A stretch of DNA of 64,000 bases, taken from positions 3,374,501 through 3,438,500 of the forward strand of contig CP101033.1 in NCBI GenBank assembly GCA_041319085.1. The letters are read 5' to 3'. This DNA is from Aeromonas veronii. GTDB lineage: Bacteria; Pseudomonadota; Gammaproteobacteria; Enterobacterales; Aeromonadaceae. This document shows, in pieces, positions 29,926 through 39,841 of the stretch; within the stretch, counting starts at the first letter, position 1; every line of letters begins with the position of its first letter. Position numbers and translations under genes: made by a program. The notes beneath the pieces were generated by a model. It searched no databases. It was not told the DNA's origin and saw only the letters and a program-made list of their open reading frames with translations.

Positions 29926-29941
29926 CGAAAACCGGCCCTCT

Positions 29942-30850
29942 TTACTCAAGGTCCAGCGGGATCTTCTCGCTGGCGGGCACCCGTTCTAGTTGCCAGTTAG
30001 CGATGCCCCACCGGATGATCTCGTCGATCCGGCTCGCCATCAGCTCGGGGGGCGGGCACTGACCGAGGAAGTGCAGTGCCTGCCACAGGGCCGGTCGCAC
30101 CTCATCAAGCGCCAGCGCCGGCGCATGGTTCTGCTTGGAGAGCTTGTTGCCATCTGCCAACACCGCCAGCGGCAGGTGCACCCAGTCGGGCACCGGTGCC
30201 CCCAGGGTCTGGTAGAGGGCTATCTGGCGCACTGTGGGCTCCAGCAAGTCAGCGCCACGCACTATTTCGGTGATGCCGCTGTTCATATCATCCACCACCA
30301 CCGCCAGGTTGTAGGCGTAGAGCCCGTCGCGGCGGCGGATAATGAAATCCTCCTCGGCCAGCGCCGTTGGCACCGCGATATGGCCCTGCAAGCGATCGTC
30401 GAAGTGGTAGACCGGATGGTGCTGGCGCAGCCGGGCGGCACACCCTTCTGCCGTCAGCCCGAGGGTGCGGCAGTGGCCGTTGTAGAGACCGCCCGCGGCC
30501 ATGATCTCCCGCCGGGTACAGCGACACCAGTAGAGATCCCCCGCCCGATAGAGCTGATCGATGATCTCGTCATAGCGGTCATGACGCGCGCTCTGGTAGA
30601 TCACCTCGCCATCCCACTCGAGGCCATATGCCTCAAGAGTCTTGAGGATCAGGGTCGCAGCCCCCGCCATCTCCCGCGGCGGATCGATATCTTCGATGCG
30701 TACCAGCCAGCGTCCCTGCCGGGATCTGGCCTGCAAAAAGCTGCCGAGGGCGGCGATCAGCGAACCGAAGTGGAGCGGGCCGGAAGGAGAGGGAGCAAAG
30801 CGGCCGACATAGGGGCGCACAAGGGATGAGGACGGGGTATTCACGGGCAT
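29942..30850 (-). CDS. gluQ: glutamyl-Q tRNA(Asp) synthetase
   Basis: 302 residues, a shortened GltX paralogue without an anticodon-binding domain. Class I motifs [16 protein letters not shown] and KLSKQ, with a zinc-site candidate CRCTRRE. It attaches glutamate to the queuosine base of tRNA-Asp. Located downstream of dksA, as in E. coli, but separated by a terminator, so expression may depend on readthrough. Confidence 0.95.
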   Translation of the reverse strand: MPVNTPSSSLVRPYVGRFAPSPSGPLHFGSLIAALGSFLQARSRQGRWLVRIEDIDPPREMAGAATLILKTLEAYGLEWDGEVIYQSARHDRYDEIIDQLYRAGDLYWCRCTRREIMAAGGLYNGHCRTLGLTAEGCAARLRQHHPVYHFDDRLQGHIAVPTALAEEDFIIRRRDGLYAYNLAVVVDDMNSGITEIVRGADLLEPTVRQIALYQTLGAPVPDWVHLPLAVLADGNKLSKQNHAPALALDEVRPALWQALHFLGQCPPPELMASRIDEIIRWGIANWQLERVPASEKIPLDLE

Positions 30851-30910
30851 GACTGTTCGGGTAAGCGATTCATTGAGGCTGCATTCTGGGGGCGACCGCC
30901 AAAGCTCAAT

Positions 30911-30938
30911 AAAAAGGGAGCCCGCGAGCCCCCTTTTT
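30911..30938. terminator. terminator between dksA and gluQ
   Basis: AAAAAGGG (30911-30918) and CCCTTTTT (30931-30938) with an inner GC pair and one mismatch. The minus-strand T-run follows dksA. dksA-gluQRS separation by a terminator is known in other bacteria. Confidence 0.8.
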
Positions 30939-30958
30939 CATATACCAGAGGGTCGGGA

Positions 30959-31408
30959 TCAACCGGCCATCTGCTTTTCCTTGATCTCGGCCAGGGTCTT
31001 GCAATCGACACAGAGGTCGGCAGTCGGACGGGCTTCCAGACGACGGATACCGATCTCGATACCGCAGTGTTCGCAGTAACCGAAATCATCGTCTTCAAGC
31101 AGCTGCAAGGTCTTCTCGATCTTCTTGATCAGCTTGCGTTCACGGTCGCGGGTACGCAGTTCAAGAGCGAACTCTTCTTCTTGCGCGGCACGATCCACGG
31201 GATCCGGGAAGTTGGCAGCCTCGTCTTTCATATGGTCGACGGTACGATCCACTTCCTGCATCAGTTGGTTGCGCCAGGCACCCAGGATCTTGCGAAAATG
31301 CGCCTTTTGTTGGTCATTCATGTACTCCTCACCCGGCTTTTCCTGGTAAGGCGCGACACCCGCAATGGCCAGGGGGCCCAGAGATTTCCTGTTTTCGCCT
31401 GTTGGCAT
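30959..31408 (-). CDS. dksA: RNA polymerase-binding transcription factor DksA
   Basis: 149 residues, aligning end to end with E. coli DksA. Coiled coil with the tip motif DPVDRA and a C4 zinc finger (CEHCG...CVDCK). It binds the secondary channel of RNA polymerase and works with ppGpp in the stringent response, relevant to the tRNA array in this window. The start [17 protein letters not shown] matches the family. Confidence 0.97.
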   Translation of the reverse strand: MPTGENRKSLGPLAIAGVAPYQEKPGEEYMNDQQKAHFRKILGAWRNQLMQEVDRTVDHMKDEAANFPDPVDRAAQEEEFALELRTRDRERKLIKKIEKTLQLLEDDDFGYCEHCGIEIGIRRLEARPTADLCVDCKTLAEIKEKQMAG

Positions 31409-31463
31409 GCCCTGTCTCCTAATTCAGCACGCTACCCGTGCCATCCATAAATTGAGGGCGACA

Positions 31464-31492
31464 TCTATAGCAGAAGGGTAACGGGTAAGCAA
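31464..31492 (-). promoter_or_regulatory. sigma70-type promoter of dksA
   Basis: On the minus strand TTGCTT (complement 31487-31492), 17-bp spacer, TATAGA (complement 31464-31469), about 55 bp before the ATG. Confidence 0.6.
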
Positions 31493-31527
31493 ACGAGCCG
31501 TACCAATAATGTTACCCACTCCAATAT

Positions 31528-32271
31528 TTATGCACTCCCCTCGGGTAACAGGTGACCAGATTCAAACGGGATAAACCCTTGAGCCACCATGCCTTGCACC
31601 CCAACATGGGGCCGATAGCATACAATTTCAACCCCCGCCGCCATTGACTGCTCAATTAGCAGACTATAGTGCGGATCTATATGGGTTGCAGGGCGCATCC
31701 GGCTTATTCCGGAGTGCAGCACCATAAACAGCAGCACGGCTCTGTGACCCGCCGCTTTCATCGCCATCAGCTCGCGCAAGTGCTTGGCGCCACGGGCAGT
31801 GACCGCATCGGGGAAGTAGCCCATGCCCGGTTGATCGCGCTCATCGAGCAGGGTGACCGATTTCACCTCGATGTAACAATTGCCCTTCTCGTCATCTTCC
31901 AGCAGCAGATCGATGCGGCTGTTCTCTTCGCCATATTTCACCTCGGTGCGCAACCGGCGGTAACCCGCCAGCGGAGCGATGGCCGCCTGCTCGATAAGCT
32001 CCCGGGCAATCTGGTTGGCGCGCGCAGTGTTGACGCAGATAAAGTGGCCCGCCGGGCTCTCGGCGATCTCCCAGCTGTTGGGCAACTTGCGCTTGGGATT
32101 GTCGGAGGTGGAGTACCAGACCCGGGTGCCCGGATCGGCGCAGCCGGTCATGGCACCGGTGTTGGCGCAGTGGATGGTGATGACCTCGCCGTTATCGAGT
32201 TGCACATCGGCCAGAAAGCGCTTGTAGCGGGCCACCAGCTGGCCCGATTGCAGGGGGGGATCAAAGATCAC
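31528..32271 (-). CDS. sfsA: DNA/RNA nuclease SfsA
   Basis: 247 residues. Family motifs [28 protein letters not shown] and a PD-(D/E)XK-like core with RIDLLLEDD and [11 protein letters not shown]. coli SfsA was found through maltose regulation and binds DNA; nuclease activity is inferred from the fold. It overlaps thpR by 4 nt and precedes dksA, as in E. coli. Confidence 0.95.
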   Translation of the reverse strand: MIFDPPLQSGQLVARYKRFLADVQLDNGEVITIHCANTGAMTGCADPGTRVWYSTSDNPKRKLPNSWEIAESPAGHFICVNTARANQIARELIEQAAIAPLAGYRRLRTEVKYGEENSRIDLLLEDDEKGNCYIEVKSVTLLDERDQPGMGYFPDAVTARGAKHLRELMAMKAAGHRAVLLFMVLHSGISRMRPATHIDPHYSLLIEQSMAAGVEIVCYRPHVGVQGMVAQGFIPFESGHLLPEGSA

Positions 32272-32810
32272 GGGTTCGTCCTCCGCGCATCTTCTTTTAC
32301 CCGGGCGCGCAGCGGCCAGCAGGCAAGCGGCTCGTAGCGCACCCCGTCCGGAGTCGAAAGGGATTGATAGAGGCAGAACTCATCGGCCTGCAGCAGAAAA
32401 TTTGGGGCTGGCAGGATGGCCGGTGCCTCACCCGCCTTGCGCGACAGGGTGACATGGGGGCGATAACCCTGCTCACCATTGCCAAGGCGCAGCTGTTCGC
32501 CGTGGCGACGCAGCGCCCGGGCTAATACGTTCAGCTCATTGGGCCACTCCTTCGGGCCAATCCAGGCGGCCTTGGCCCGGCTGAACCAGCCGGTCTCATC
32601 CAGTCTGATGGAAAGCGGCGGGCAGTGCTGACGCTCCACGGCTGCAATCAGGCGGCGGGTGGTCAACTCATCCGCCTCCCCCAAAAAGGCCAGGGTCAGA
32701 TGAAGGTTGGCTTGCGGCACCGGCTGACCGGGCCAGGGCTGCTTATCGCGCCAGGCGATGAGCTCGGGGGCGAGCTCCTTGACGGGCAGGGCAAAGAAGA
32801 GTTTGGCCAT
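32268..32810 (-). CDS. thpR: RNA 2',3'-cyclic phosphodiesterase
   Basis: 180 residues, 2H phosphoesterase. The two HxTx motifs are HLTLAF (about 41) and HVTLSR (about 125). Opens 2',3'-cyclic phosphate ends of RNA; formerly called LigT. First gene of thpR-sfsA, divergent from hrpB. Confidence 0.93.
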   Translation of the reverse strand: MAKLFFALPVKELAPELIAWRDKQPWPGQPVPQANLHLTLAFLGEADELTTRRLIAAVERQHCPPLSIRLDETGWFSRAKAAWIGPKEWPNELNVLARALRRHGEQLRLGNGEQGYRPHVTLSRKAGEAPAILPAPNFLLQADEFCLYQSLSTPDGVRYEPLACWPLRARVKEDARRTNP

Positions 32811-32988
32811 GTGGTGATAATGCCTTTTTCACGCTCATTGGATGGGCCCATTCTATGGCAGCCATCCGGCCATGTCTCGCCAGCCGCCCGCCCGAATGGC
32901 CATCTCCGCACATCCACTCACGGTGGCGCGGGTGGCTGTGGCAGAATAGGCGCCGTTTTACCGGTTGCTACAGAAGGTGCTCATCGCT

Positions 32989-35448
32989 TTGTCCCCGCTC
33001 CCCATCGTTTCGGTATTGCCCGAACTCTTTGCCGCCCTCGACAGCCACAGCAGCGTGATCTTGCAGGCGCCCCCCGGTGCGGGCAAATCGACCCTGCTGC
33101 CGCTGGAGCTGGTGCGCCAGAACCGGCTGCCCGGCCGCATCATCATGCTGGAGCCAAGGCGGCTGGCAGCGCGCAATATCGCCAGCTTTCTGGCGCGCCA
33201 GCTGGGGGAGAAGGTGGGCGAGCGCATCGGCCTGCGGGTTCGCGGCGAGAGCCGCACCAGCGCAGGAACCCGGCTCGAGATCGTCACCGAGGGGGTGCTG
33301 ACCCGGATGCTGCAGCAAGACCCTGAGCTGAATGGCGTCTCGCTGGTCATCTTCGATGAGTTCCACGAACGCAGTCTGCACGCCGATACCGCGCTGGCCT
33401 TCGCCATCGAGAGCCAGCAGGGATTGCGCGATGACCTCAAGCTGCTGGTGATGTCCGCTACCCTGGATGGCATGGCACTCGAGACCTTGTTGCCGGATGC
33501 CCCTGTGGTTCGCTCCGAGGGGCGCGGTTTTCCCATCGACTACCACTACCGCCCCGCCAACCGCCAGCAGTGGCTGGAGCCGCAGGTCGGCGCCGTAGTG
33601 CTGGAGGCGCTGGCCACCCACCGCGGCAGCCTGTTGGTCTTTCTGCCGGGACAGGGGGAGATCGAGCGGCTGGCCCAATGGTTACAAGGGGGGCTGGCAG
33701 ACAAACTGCCGGACGACGTGACCCTCGCCCCCCTCTACGGTCGCCTCGATATGGCGGCCCAGCAGGCAGCCATCGAACCGGCGCCTGCTGGCCGCCGTAA
33801 GCTGGTGCTCACCACCAATGTGGCGGAGACCTCCCTCACTATCGAGGGGATCTCGGTGGTGATCGACAGCGGGCTGGAGCGGCGCGCCTCGTTCGACCTG
33901 AAAAGCGGAGTCACCCGACTGGAGACCCGCCAGATAGCCAAATCCTCCGCCACCCAGCGGGCGGGCCGTGCCGGCCGTCTCGGCCCCGGTGTCTGCTACC
34001 GGCTCTGGAGCAGCGAGGTGCAGGAGCGGCTCGCCGAGCAGAGCCCGCCAGACATCCTGACCCAGGAGCTGACCGGCCTGCTGCTGGACGCCGCCCAGTG
34101 GGGGGCAAAGGTGGAAGATCTGCCGCTGCTGGACATGCCGCCGGCAGCTGCCGTCGCCAGCGCCCAGCGGCTGCTGGTGGCCCTCGGTGCCATGAAGCCG
34201 GAGGGTGAGCAACAACTCACTCCCGCTGGCCGTGCCATGGCGGCCTTCGGTACCCACCCTCGCCTCGCCCGCATGCTGCTGCGCGCCCGCGAGCTGGAGT
34301 CCGAGGGTCTGACAGGGATTGTCGCCGATGCCGCCTATCTGGTGGCGTTGCAGGAAGAAGATCTGCGAGGATCGGAGCGCCTCTCGGTGCTGTTCCACCG
34401 CCGTCAAAACGCTCTGCGTCAGGGGTCGACCCGCTGGTTTGAACGGCTTGGCGTGCGCCCTGCCACTGCGCAGGGTCAGTGGCTCGGGCTGCTCTGCGCC
34501 CTCGCCTGGCCGGATCGCATCGGCAAACTGCGCAGCGGCAGTCGCTATCAACTCAGTGGTGGGGTGAGCTGCGATCTGGTAGAAGGTCATCCCTGTCAGG
34601 GACAAGGGGCCCTCATCGCCATCGAGATGGGCCAGAACGATCGCGGCAGCCGCATCTTTATCGCCGAACCGGTCGATCTGGACGAGCTGGTACGCCTGCT
34701 GCCGGAACTGGTGAGCGAACGGCAGTGGTTCGACTGGGATGAACGGGAAGAGCGGGTGCGCGCCGAACGCCAGCAGGTGATCGGCGAACTGGTGCTGAGC
34801 CAGCGACCGCTGACCGAACTCTCTGACGAGCAGAAAGGGCGCTGCCTGCTGCAAGGCATTCGCCGCAAGGGGCTGCATGTGCTGCCTTGGGACGAGAGCA
34901 GCGAAGGGCTGCTGGCCCGTCTGCGCTGCGCCCGCGACTGGCTGCCCGATGAGGGGTGGCCCGCGATGGATGACGAGAGCCTGCTGGCCACGCTGGAACA
35001 GTGGCTGCTACCGGCAGTGAGCGGTATGACCCGGTTGGAGCAGCTGAAGAAGCTCAACCTCGGCGACATCCTGCGCCAATCTCTGCCCTGGCCGCTGCCC
35101 AAGCGGCTGGACGAGGCGCTGCCGAGCCACTTTGCGGCGCCCACCGGCAGCCGGGTGCGGATCCGCTATCAACCCGGGCAGGCGCCGGTGATCCCGGTGC
35201 GCATTCAGGAGATGTTCGGGCAAGGTTCGACCCCCTGCGTGGCCGATGGCCGGGTGCCACTGGTGGTGGAGCTGCTCTCCCCCGCCCAGCGGCCGCTGCA
35301 AATCACCGCCGATCTGGCCGCCTTCTGGGCTGGCTCCTACGAGCAGGTGAAAAAAGAGATGAAGGGGCGCTATCCTCGCCACTACTGGCCGGACAATCCG
35401 CTGGAAGCGATGCCGACCAAGGTCACTAAGAAGAAGATGGGGTTGTAG
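32989..35448 (+). CDS. hrpB: ATP-dependent helicase HrpB
   Basis: About 819 residues, DEAH-box helicase. Motifs: APPGAGKSTLLPL, LEPRRLAARN, IFDEFHERS, VMSATLDG, TNVAETSLTIEG and QRAGRAGRLGPG, plus the family C-terminus (LVVELLSPAQRPLQITADLA). TTG 32989 is chosen because LSPLPIVSVLPELFAALD aligns with the E. coli N-terminus and AGAAGG lies upstream; GTG 32977 and TTG 32965 are alternatives. Cellular role poorly known. Confidence 0.94.
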   Translation: MSPLPIVSVLPELFAALDSHSSVILQAPPGAGKSTLLPLELVRQNRLPGRIIMLEPRRLAARNIASFLARQLGEKVGERIGLRVRGESRTSAGTRLEIVTEGVLTRMLQQDPELNGVSLVIFDEFHERSLHADTALAFAIESQQGLRDDLKLLVMSATLDGMALETLLPDAPVVRSEGRGFPIDYHYRPANRQQWLEPQVGAVVLEALATHRGSLLVFLPGQGEIERLAQWLQGGLADKLPDDVTLAPLYGRLDMAAQQAAIEPAPAGRRKLVLTTNVAETSLTIEGISVVIDSGLERRASFDLKSGVTRLETRQIAKSSATQRAGRAGRLGPGVCYRLWSSEVQERLAEQSPPDILTQELTGLLLDAAQWGAKVEDLPLLDMPPAAAVASAQRLLVALGAMKPEGEQQLTPAGRAMAAFGTHPRLARMLLRARELESEGLTGIVADAAYLVALQEEDLRGSERLSVLFHRRQNALRQGSTRWFERLGVRPATAQGQWLGLLCALAWPDRIGKLRSGSRYQLSGGVSCDLVEGHPCQGQGALIAIEMGQNDRGSRIFIAEPVDLDELVRLLPELVSERQWFDWDEREERVRAERQQVIGELVLSQRPLTELSDEQKGRCLLQGIRRKGLHVLPWDESSEGLLARLRCARDWLPDEGWPAMDDESLLATLEQWLLPAVSGMTRLEQLKKLNLGDILRQSLPWPLPKRLDEALPSHFAAPTGSRVRIRYQPGQAPVIPVRIQEMFGQGSTPCVADGRVPLVVELLSPAQRPLQITADLAAFWAGSYEQVKKEMKGRYPRHYWPDNPLEAMPTKVTKKKMGL

Positions 35449-35557
35449 GTTAGATGAACGAAATCTCACCGACCATTTGATGGATAATCGGCCGCGATCG
35501 TTCGATTACGCCGCGATGGCAACACAACGAATAATAACGAACAGGTAAAGAGGAACC

Positions 35558-37876
35558 ATGGCAACCCAACGACGCAAGAGCCCCCCCAAGAAGGCCGCGC
35601 CCAAACGCACCCTCTGGCGCAAGCTGTTCTGGCTTGGCTTCAAGCTATCCCTGGTGGTGGCGGCCTTTATGGTGGTGTTTGGCATCTACCTCGATACCAA
35701 GGTGCGCGAGCGCTTCGATGGCGAGAAATGGCAGTTGCCGGTGATGGTCTACAGCCGGCCGCTGGAGCTCTACCCCAGCCAGCGCCTGTCGCGAGACCAG
35801 ATGCTGCGCGAGCTCAACATGCTGAGCTACAAGCAGGTGCGCCAGCCTCACACGCCGGGTGAATACACCATCAACGGCAACCGCATCGAGCTTATTCGCC
35901 GTCCGTTCGAGTTCTATGATGGGGCCGATGGTGCCCGTGGCCTGCGCCTCACCTTCAACGGCCCGCGCCTCGAGGGGATCCAGTCGCTGGAGAACCAGCG
36001 CCAGCTCGGTTACGCCCAGATGGACCCGGTGCTGCTCGATCGCCTCAATACTGAGGAGCGTGAAGATCGCCTGCTGGTGCGCATCGCCGAGGTGCCCGAC
36101 AGCCTGCTGGTGACCCTGCTCACCACCGAAGATCGCGACTTCTACCAGCATGGCGGCGTCTCGCCGGTCGCCATCATGCGCGCCATGTTCGCCAACCTGA
36201 TCGCGGGTCGCACCGTGCAGGGGGGCAGTACCCTCACCCAGCAGCTGGCCAAGAACTTCTTCCTGACCCGTGAACGCAGCCTGTGGCGAAAACTGCAGGA
36301 AGCCTATATGGCGGTGCTGATCGACTATCGCTACAGCAAGGACGAGATCCTCGAGTCCTATATCAACGAGGTCTATCTGGGGCAGAACTTCTCGCAAGGG
36401 GTCTACGGTTTCGGCCTCGCCTCCTACTTCTACTTCGGCATTCCGGTCAACGAGCTGGATATCGATCAGGTCGCCCTGCTGGTCGGTCTGGTGAAAGGCC
36501 CCTCCTATTACGATCCCTGGCGCTTCCCGGAGCGGGCCAAGACCCGCCGTGATCTGGTGTTGAAGCTGCTGATGGATCACGGCAGCCTGACCCAGGCCGA
36601 ATATGAGCTGGCTAGCCGCCAGCCCCTTGGCATCATCGCCCGTGGCCAGATGAGTTATGGCCGCACCCCGGCCTTTATGGGGCTGCTCAAGCGGGAGATC
36701 CAGAGCCGCTTCGGCGCCGATCTGCTCAAGCAGTCTGGCCTGAAGATCTTTACCAGTCTCGACCCCATCGCTCAGCATGCGGCAGAGCGGGCGGTCGAAT
36801 CGGGCCTCGCCGATATCGAAAAGCTGCGCGGCAAGAAGAAGCTGGAGGCGGCCATGGTGGTCTCCGACTGGCATAAGGGCGAAGTGGTGGCGCTGGTGGG
36901 TGGCCGCGATCCCCGCTATGCCGGGTTCAACCGGGCGCTGGATGCTCGCCGCCAGATCGGCTCGCTGGTGAAACCGGCGGTCTACCTCACCGGTCTCTCC
37001 AACGGCCTGACCCTGGCGACCCCGCTGAAAGATCAGCCGATCCGCATTCGCGGTCAGGATGGTCAGGTCTGGACACCGCAAAACTACGATCGCAAGTTCC
37101 GCCAGAGCGTACCGCTGATGGATGCGCTGGCCAGCTCCCTCAACGTGCCGACCGTCAATCTGGGGCTGCAAGTCGGGCTGGAAAAAGTGGTGGATACCCT
37201 GCACAAGCTGGGGGTCCAGCAGGAGATCCAGCCCTACCCGTCGCTGGTGCTGGGGGCGGTGGCCCTCTCCCCGATGGAGGTGAACCAGATGTATCTGCCC
37301 ATCGCCAATCAGGGGCTGACCCAACCGCTGTCGGCCATTCGCGCCGTGGTCAAGGGGGATGGCAGCCTGCTCTATCAGCATGATCATACCGCCAAGCGGG
37401 TCACCGACCAGCAAGCGAGCTGGCTGACCCTGTTCGCCATGACCAAGACGGTGAGTCAGGGCACAGCCCGCGCGCTCAGTGACAAGTTTCCCGGCGCCAC
37501 CATGGCGGCCAAGACCGGCACCACCAATGAGCTGCGCGACTCCTGGTTTGCCGGGATGGACAACAACGAGCTGGTCAGTATCTGGGTCGGTCGCGATGAC
37601 AACACCCCGGCGGGCTTGACCGGTGCCAGCGGGGCACTGCAACTCTTTAGCGGCTACATGAGCCAGCGCGGCGTCAACAGTCTGGGATTGAAGATGCCGG
37701 AAGGGGTCGCCTGGGCCAACTTCTCCCGCGCCAGCGGCACCCACGTCACCAACGACTGCCCGGGCAGCCTGCAGGTGCCGGCCAAGGCCTCCACCATGGG
37801 CTCCCCGGCCGGTTGTGCCAGCAGCGCCACGCCACGCAGCGCGCTGGATGACTGGTTCGGCGGTTTCTTCAACTAG
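35558..37876 (+). CDS. mrcB: penicillin-binding protein 1b
   Basis: 772 residues, bifunctional peptidoglycan synthase. Basic cytoplasmic N-terminus, TM at about 26-47, UB2H domain, GT51 glycosyltransferase with EDRDFYQHGGVSP and GGSTLTQQLAKNFFL, then the transpeptidase with SxxK in IGSLVKPAVYL, SLN in ASSLNVPTVN and KTGTTNE. It acts in the periplasm with LpoB-type activators. GAGGAACC precedes the ATG. The hrpB-mrcB order matches E. coli. Confidence 0.97.
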   Translation: MATQRRKSPPKKAAPKRTLWRKLFWLGFKLSLVVAAFMVVFGIYLDTKVRERFDGEKWQLPVMVYSRPLELYPSQRLSRDQMLRELNMLSYKQVRQPHTPGEYTINGNRIELIRRPFEFYDGADGARGLRLTFNGPRLEGIQSLENQRQLGYAQMDPVLLDRLNTEEREDRLLVRIAEVPDSLLVTLLTTEDRDFYQHGGVSPVAIMRAMFANLIAGRTVQGGSTLTQQLAKNFFLTRERSLWRKLQEAYMAVLIDYRYSKDEILESYINEVYLGQNFSQGVYGFGLASYFYFGIPVNELDIDQVALLVGLVKGPSYYDPWRFPERAKTRRDLVLKLLMDHGSLTQAEYELASRQPLGIIARGQMSYGRTPAFMGLLKREIQSRFGADLLKQSGLKIFTSLDPIAQHAAERAVESGLADIEKLRGKKKLEAAMVVSDWHKGEVVALVGGRDPRYAGFNRALDARRQIGSLVKPAVYLTGLSNGLTLATPLKDQPIRIRGQDGQVWTPQNYDRKFRQSVPLMDALASSLNVPTVNLGLQVGLEKVVDTLHKLGVQQEIQPYPSLVLGAVALSPMEVNQMYLPIANQGLTQPLSAIRAVVKGDGSLLYQHDHTAKRVTDQQASWLTLFAMTKTVSQGTARALSDKFPGATMAAKTGTTNELRDSWFAGMDNNELVSIWVGRDDNTPAGLTGASGALQLFSGYMSQRGVNSLGLKMPEGVAWANFSRASGTHVTNDCPGSLQVPAKASTMGSPAGCASSATPRSALDDWFGGFFN

Positions 37877-37886
37877 ATCAACGACA

Positions 37887-37906
37887 CGGGCAGCGCAAGC
37901 TGCCCG
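37887..37906 (+). other. GNRA-loop hairpin after mrcB
   Basis: CGGGCAGC-GCAA-GCTGCCCG, an 8-bp perfect stem closed by a GCAA tetraloop, without a T-run. It lies between mrcB and the next gene and may stabilise the mrcB mRNA end rather than terminate. Confidence 0.5.
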
Positions 37907-37934
37907 CTCACTATGCTGCTGACAAGGAAACACC

Positions 37935-38336
37935 ATGACCTTTCCGCTGTTTGACGCCATCCACCATGTGGCCATCATCGCCAGCAATTACCCACGCTCG
38001 CGCCACTTCTACCATGAGGTGCTGGGGCTGCCCATCATCGCCGAGACCCTGCGTGAAGCGCGCCAGTCGTGGAAACTGGATCTGGCCCTGCCGGACGGCA
38101 GCCAGCTGGAGTTGTTCAGCTTCCCCTCGCCTCCCGAGCGCCCCTCCCGCCCCGAGGCGTGCGGTCTGCGCCATCTCGCCTTTCGGGTCAGCGACCTCGA
38201 CCGGGTCATCGCCCACCTGCTGGCCCATCAGATCGCGGTAGAGCCGGTGCGGGTGGACGAGCTGACCGGCAAGCGCTTCACCTTCTTCGCCGACCCCGAC
38301 GGCCTGCCACTGGAGCTCTACGAAGTGCCGCGCTGA
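37935..38336 (+). CDS. YaeR/GloA2-like VOC-family protein
   Basis: 133 residues, glyoxalase/bleomycin-resistance fold. Closely matches E. coli YaeR: IHHVAIIASNYPRSRHFYHEVLG, the block FSFPSPPERPSRPEACGLRHLAF, and FTFFADPDGLPLELYE. His, Glu and Asp at the expected metal positions are kept. Substrate unknown. AAGGAAACACC precedes the ATG. Confidence 0.9.
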   Translation: MTFPLFDAIHHVAIIASNYPRSRHFYHEVLGLPIIAETLREARQSWKLDLALPDGSQLELFSFPSPPERPSRPEACGLRHLAFRVSDLDRVIAHLLAHQIAVEPVRVDELTGKRFTFFADPDGLPLELYEVPR

Positions 38337-38337
38337 G

Positions 38338-38580
38338 CTTATTTCGGCCAAAAGCCTGCTATCTGTCGGTGGCCAGCATATCGGGCGTTCCCGTTTCGCG
38401 CAGATGTGCAACGCGGTGCTCGATGGACTGGGCTGGGCGGAGCGCCCCAACAAGGAGCCCTGGACGCTGGCGCAGACCATGGCGTATATCCAGCCCCGCT
38501 CCGGCACCCAGTTTGACCCTCAGGTGGTGGCGGCCCTGTCGCGGCTGGTCAACGAGTCGAGGCTCCCCTACTCGCTCTGA
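38338..38580 (+). pseudogene. C-terminal remnant resembling an HD-type phosphohydrolase
   Basis: Open frame without a start, directly after the previous stop: LISAKSLLSVGGQHIGRSRF and later AYIQPRSGTQFDPQVVAALS, ending PYSL-stop. The GTQFDPQVV stretch is what one finds near the C-terminus of HD-GYP and related HD domains. No catalytic HD part precedes it. Read as the tail of a lost gene; the family call is tentative. Confidence 0.4.
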
Positions 38581-38602
38581 CCCTTTTTGCTCGCCACTCC
38601 AC

Positions 38603-38638
38603 ATGCCCTGCCGGTGACCAAGGTCAGCGGCAGGGCAT
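38603..38638. repeat. 36-bp near-perfect palindrome upstream of ppa
   Basis: ATGCCCTGCCG (38603-38613) and CGGCAGGGCAT (38628-38638), with inner TGACC/GGTCA arms, so almost the whole stretch is self-complementary. No T-run. It could end the remnant gene's transcript or be a protein-binding site. Confidence 0.6.
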
Positions 38639-38750
38639 CAAAACAGCCGTTTTGTTGCATCCCGTACACATCAAAGTGCCGCAAACCGGAAACATCACCC
38701 TTCTTTGTTAGCGATATCCGCTGAAATATGGTCATTTAACATCACATCGC

Positions 38751-38756
38751 TATAAT
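38751..38756 (+). promoter_or_regulatory. -10 element of ppa
   Basis: Perfect TATAAT about 40 bp before the ppa ATG. The -35 region 17 bp upstream (ATGGTC) is poor, so an activator or extended contacts may help. Confidence 0.5.
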
Positions 38757-38796
38757 ATCGGCCTGCAAACCTGATACTAACAACGAAGGAATTATC

Positions 38797-39327
38797 ATGA
38801 GCCTGAACCTGGTACCGGCTGGCAAGAGCCTGCCCGACGATATCTATGTCATCATCGAAATCCCGCAGAATGCCGACCCGATCAAATACGAAGTCGACAA
38901 GGACAGCGGCGCAATTTTCGTCGATCGCTTCATGTCTACCCCGATGTTCTATCCGTGCAACTACGGCTATGTGAACGCGACCCTCTCTCTGGATGGTGAC
39001 CCCGTCGACGTACTGGTTCCGACCCCCTACCCGCTGCTGGCCGGCTCCGTCATTCGCTGCCGCCCGGTTGGCGTGCTGAAGATGACCGACGAATCTGGCG
39101 AAGATGCCAAGATCGTGGCCGTACCGCACTCCAAGCTGACCAAGCAGTACGACCACATCCAGGATGTGAACGATCTGCCGGAACTGCTGAAAGCCCAGAT
39201 CCAGCACTTCTTCGAGCGCTACAAAGAGCTGGAAGCGGGCAAATGGGTCAAGGTGGAAGGTTGGGGCGACAAGGCCGCTGCCGAAGCTGAGATCATCACC
39301 TCTGCCGAGCGTTACGCTGCCAAGTAA
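38797..39327 (+). CDS. ppa: inorganic pyrophosphatase
   Basis: 176 residues, family I soluble pyrophosphatase. The metal-binding signature DGDPVDVLV is at about 66-74, preceded by [10 protein letters not shown]. Hydrolyses PPi and so drives biosynthetic reactions, including the sulfate activation encoded further right. AAGGAATTATC precedes the ATG. Own promoter and terminator. Confidence 0.97.
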   Translation: MSLNLVPAGKSLPDDIYVIIEIPQNADPIKYEVDKDSGAIFVDRFMSTPMFYPCNYGYVNATLSLDGDPVDVLVPTPYPLLAGSVIRCRPVGVLKMTDESGEDAKIVAVPHSKLTKQYDHIQDVNDLPELLKAQIQHFFERYKELEAGKWVKVEGWGDKAAAEAEIITSAERYAAK

Positions 39328-39343
39328 GCGTTATCCGGTATGT

Positions 39344-39370
39344 AAAAAGGCGCCTTATGGCGCCTTTTTT
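39344..39370 (+). terminator. rho-independent terminator of ppa
   Basis: AAAAAGGCGCC / GGCGCCTTTTTT with a TTAT loop. It overlaps the last codons of the convergent small gene, whose transcript it may also end. Confidence 0.9.
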
Positions 39371-39702
39371 ATCGGTGTGTGCGGCAGCTGACCGGCTGCA
39401 TCTTTGGCAGGATTGCCCTGAATGTATATTTCACGGCCATCTTTCTGGTAGGGGCGATAGTAATCACCGCCACAGCGATAGCCGCCGCCCGGCTGGCTCA
39501 TCAACTCGCAGTTGACCGGCAACACCTCCAGCCACTTGATGGCCTGCTGGTAACGCAGCCACTCCTGCCATTCGTGTTCGCGTGCCAGCTGATCACGCAG
39601 GGCAAAGGTATCCACAACGGAGAGCCCCTTGTTGACGATCACCTGACCCGCCATGGCTGGCAGGCTGAGCAACCCCGACAGCACTATGATCCAAGGCTTC
39701 AT
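39355..39702 (-). CDS. small exported protein of unknown function
   Basis: 115 residues. Signal peptide MKPWIIVLSGLLSLPAMA, then a mature part with two cysteines (VNCELMSQPGGGYRCGGDYY) that could form a disulfide. GGAGGGGTT stands just before the ATG, which decides the start over a longer frame at 39747. No family recognised. The C-terminal codons run into the ppa terminator. Confidence 0.7.
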   Translation of the reverse strand: MKPWIIVLSGLLSLPAMAGQVIVNKGLSVVDTFALRDQLAREHEWQEWLRYQQAIKWLEVLPVNCELMSQPGGGYRCGGDYYRPYQKDGREIYIQGNPAKDAAGQLPHTPIKKAP

Positions 39703-39841
39703 AACCCCTCCAAAGTGACTTAATTTCACAATTAAATTAAAAGTCACATCAATCTGTTATCCAGATCACAAAACGAAACATCACCAAAGTGGTGCCGGCT
39801 CACCTAGTTGTTAATTATCGTCCACGGCAGGAAGCACCACC

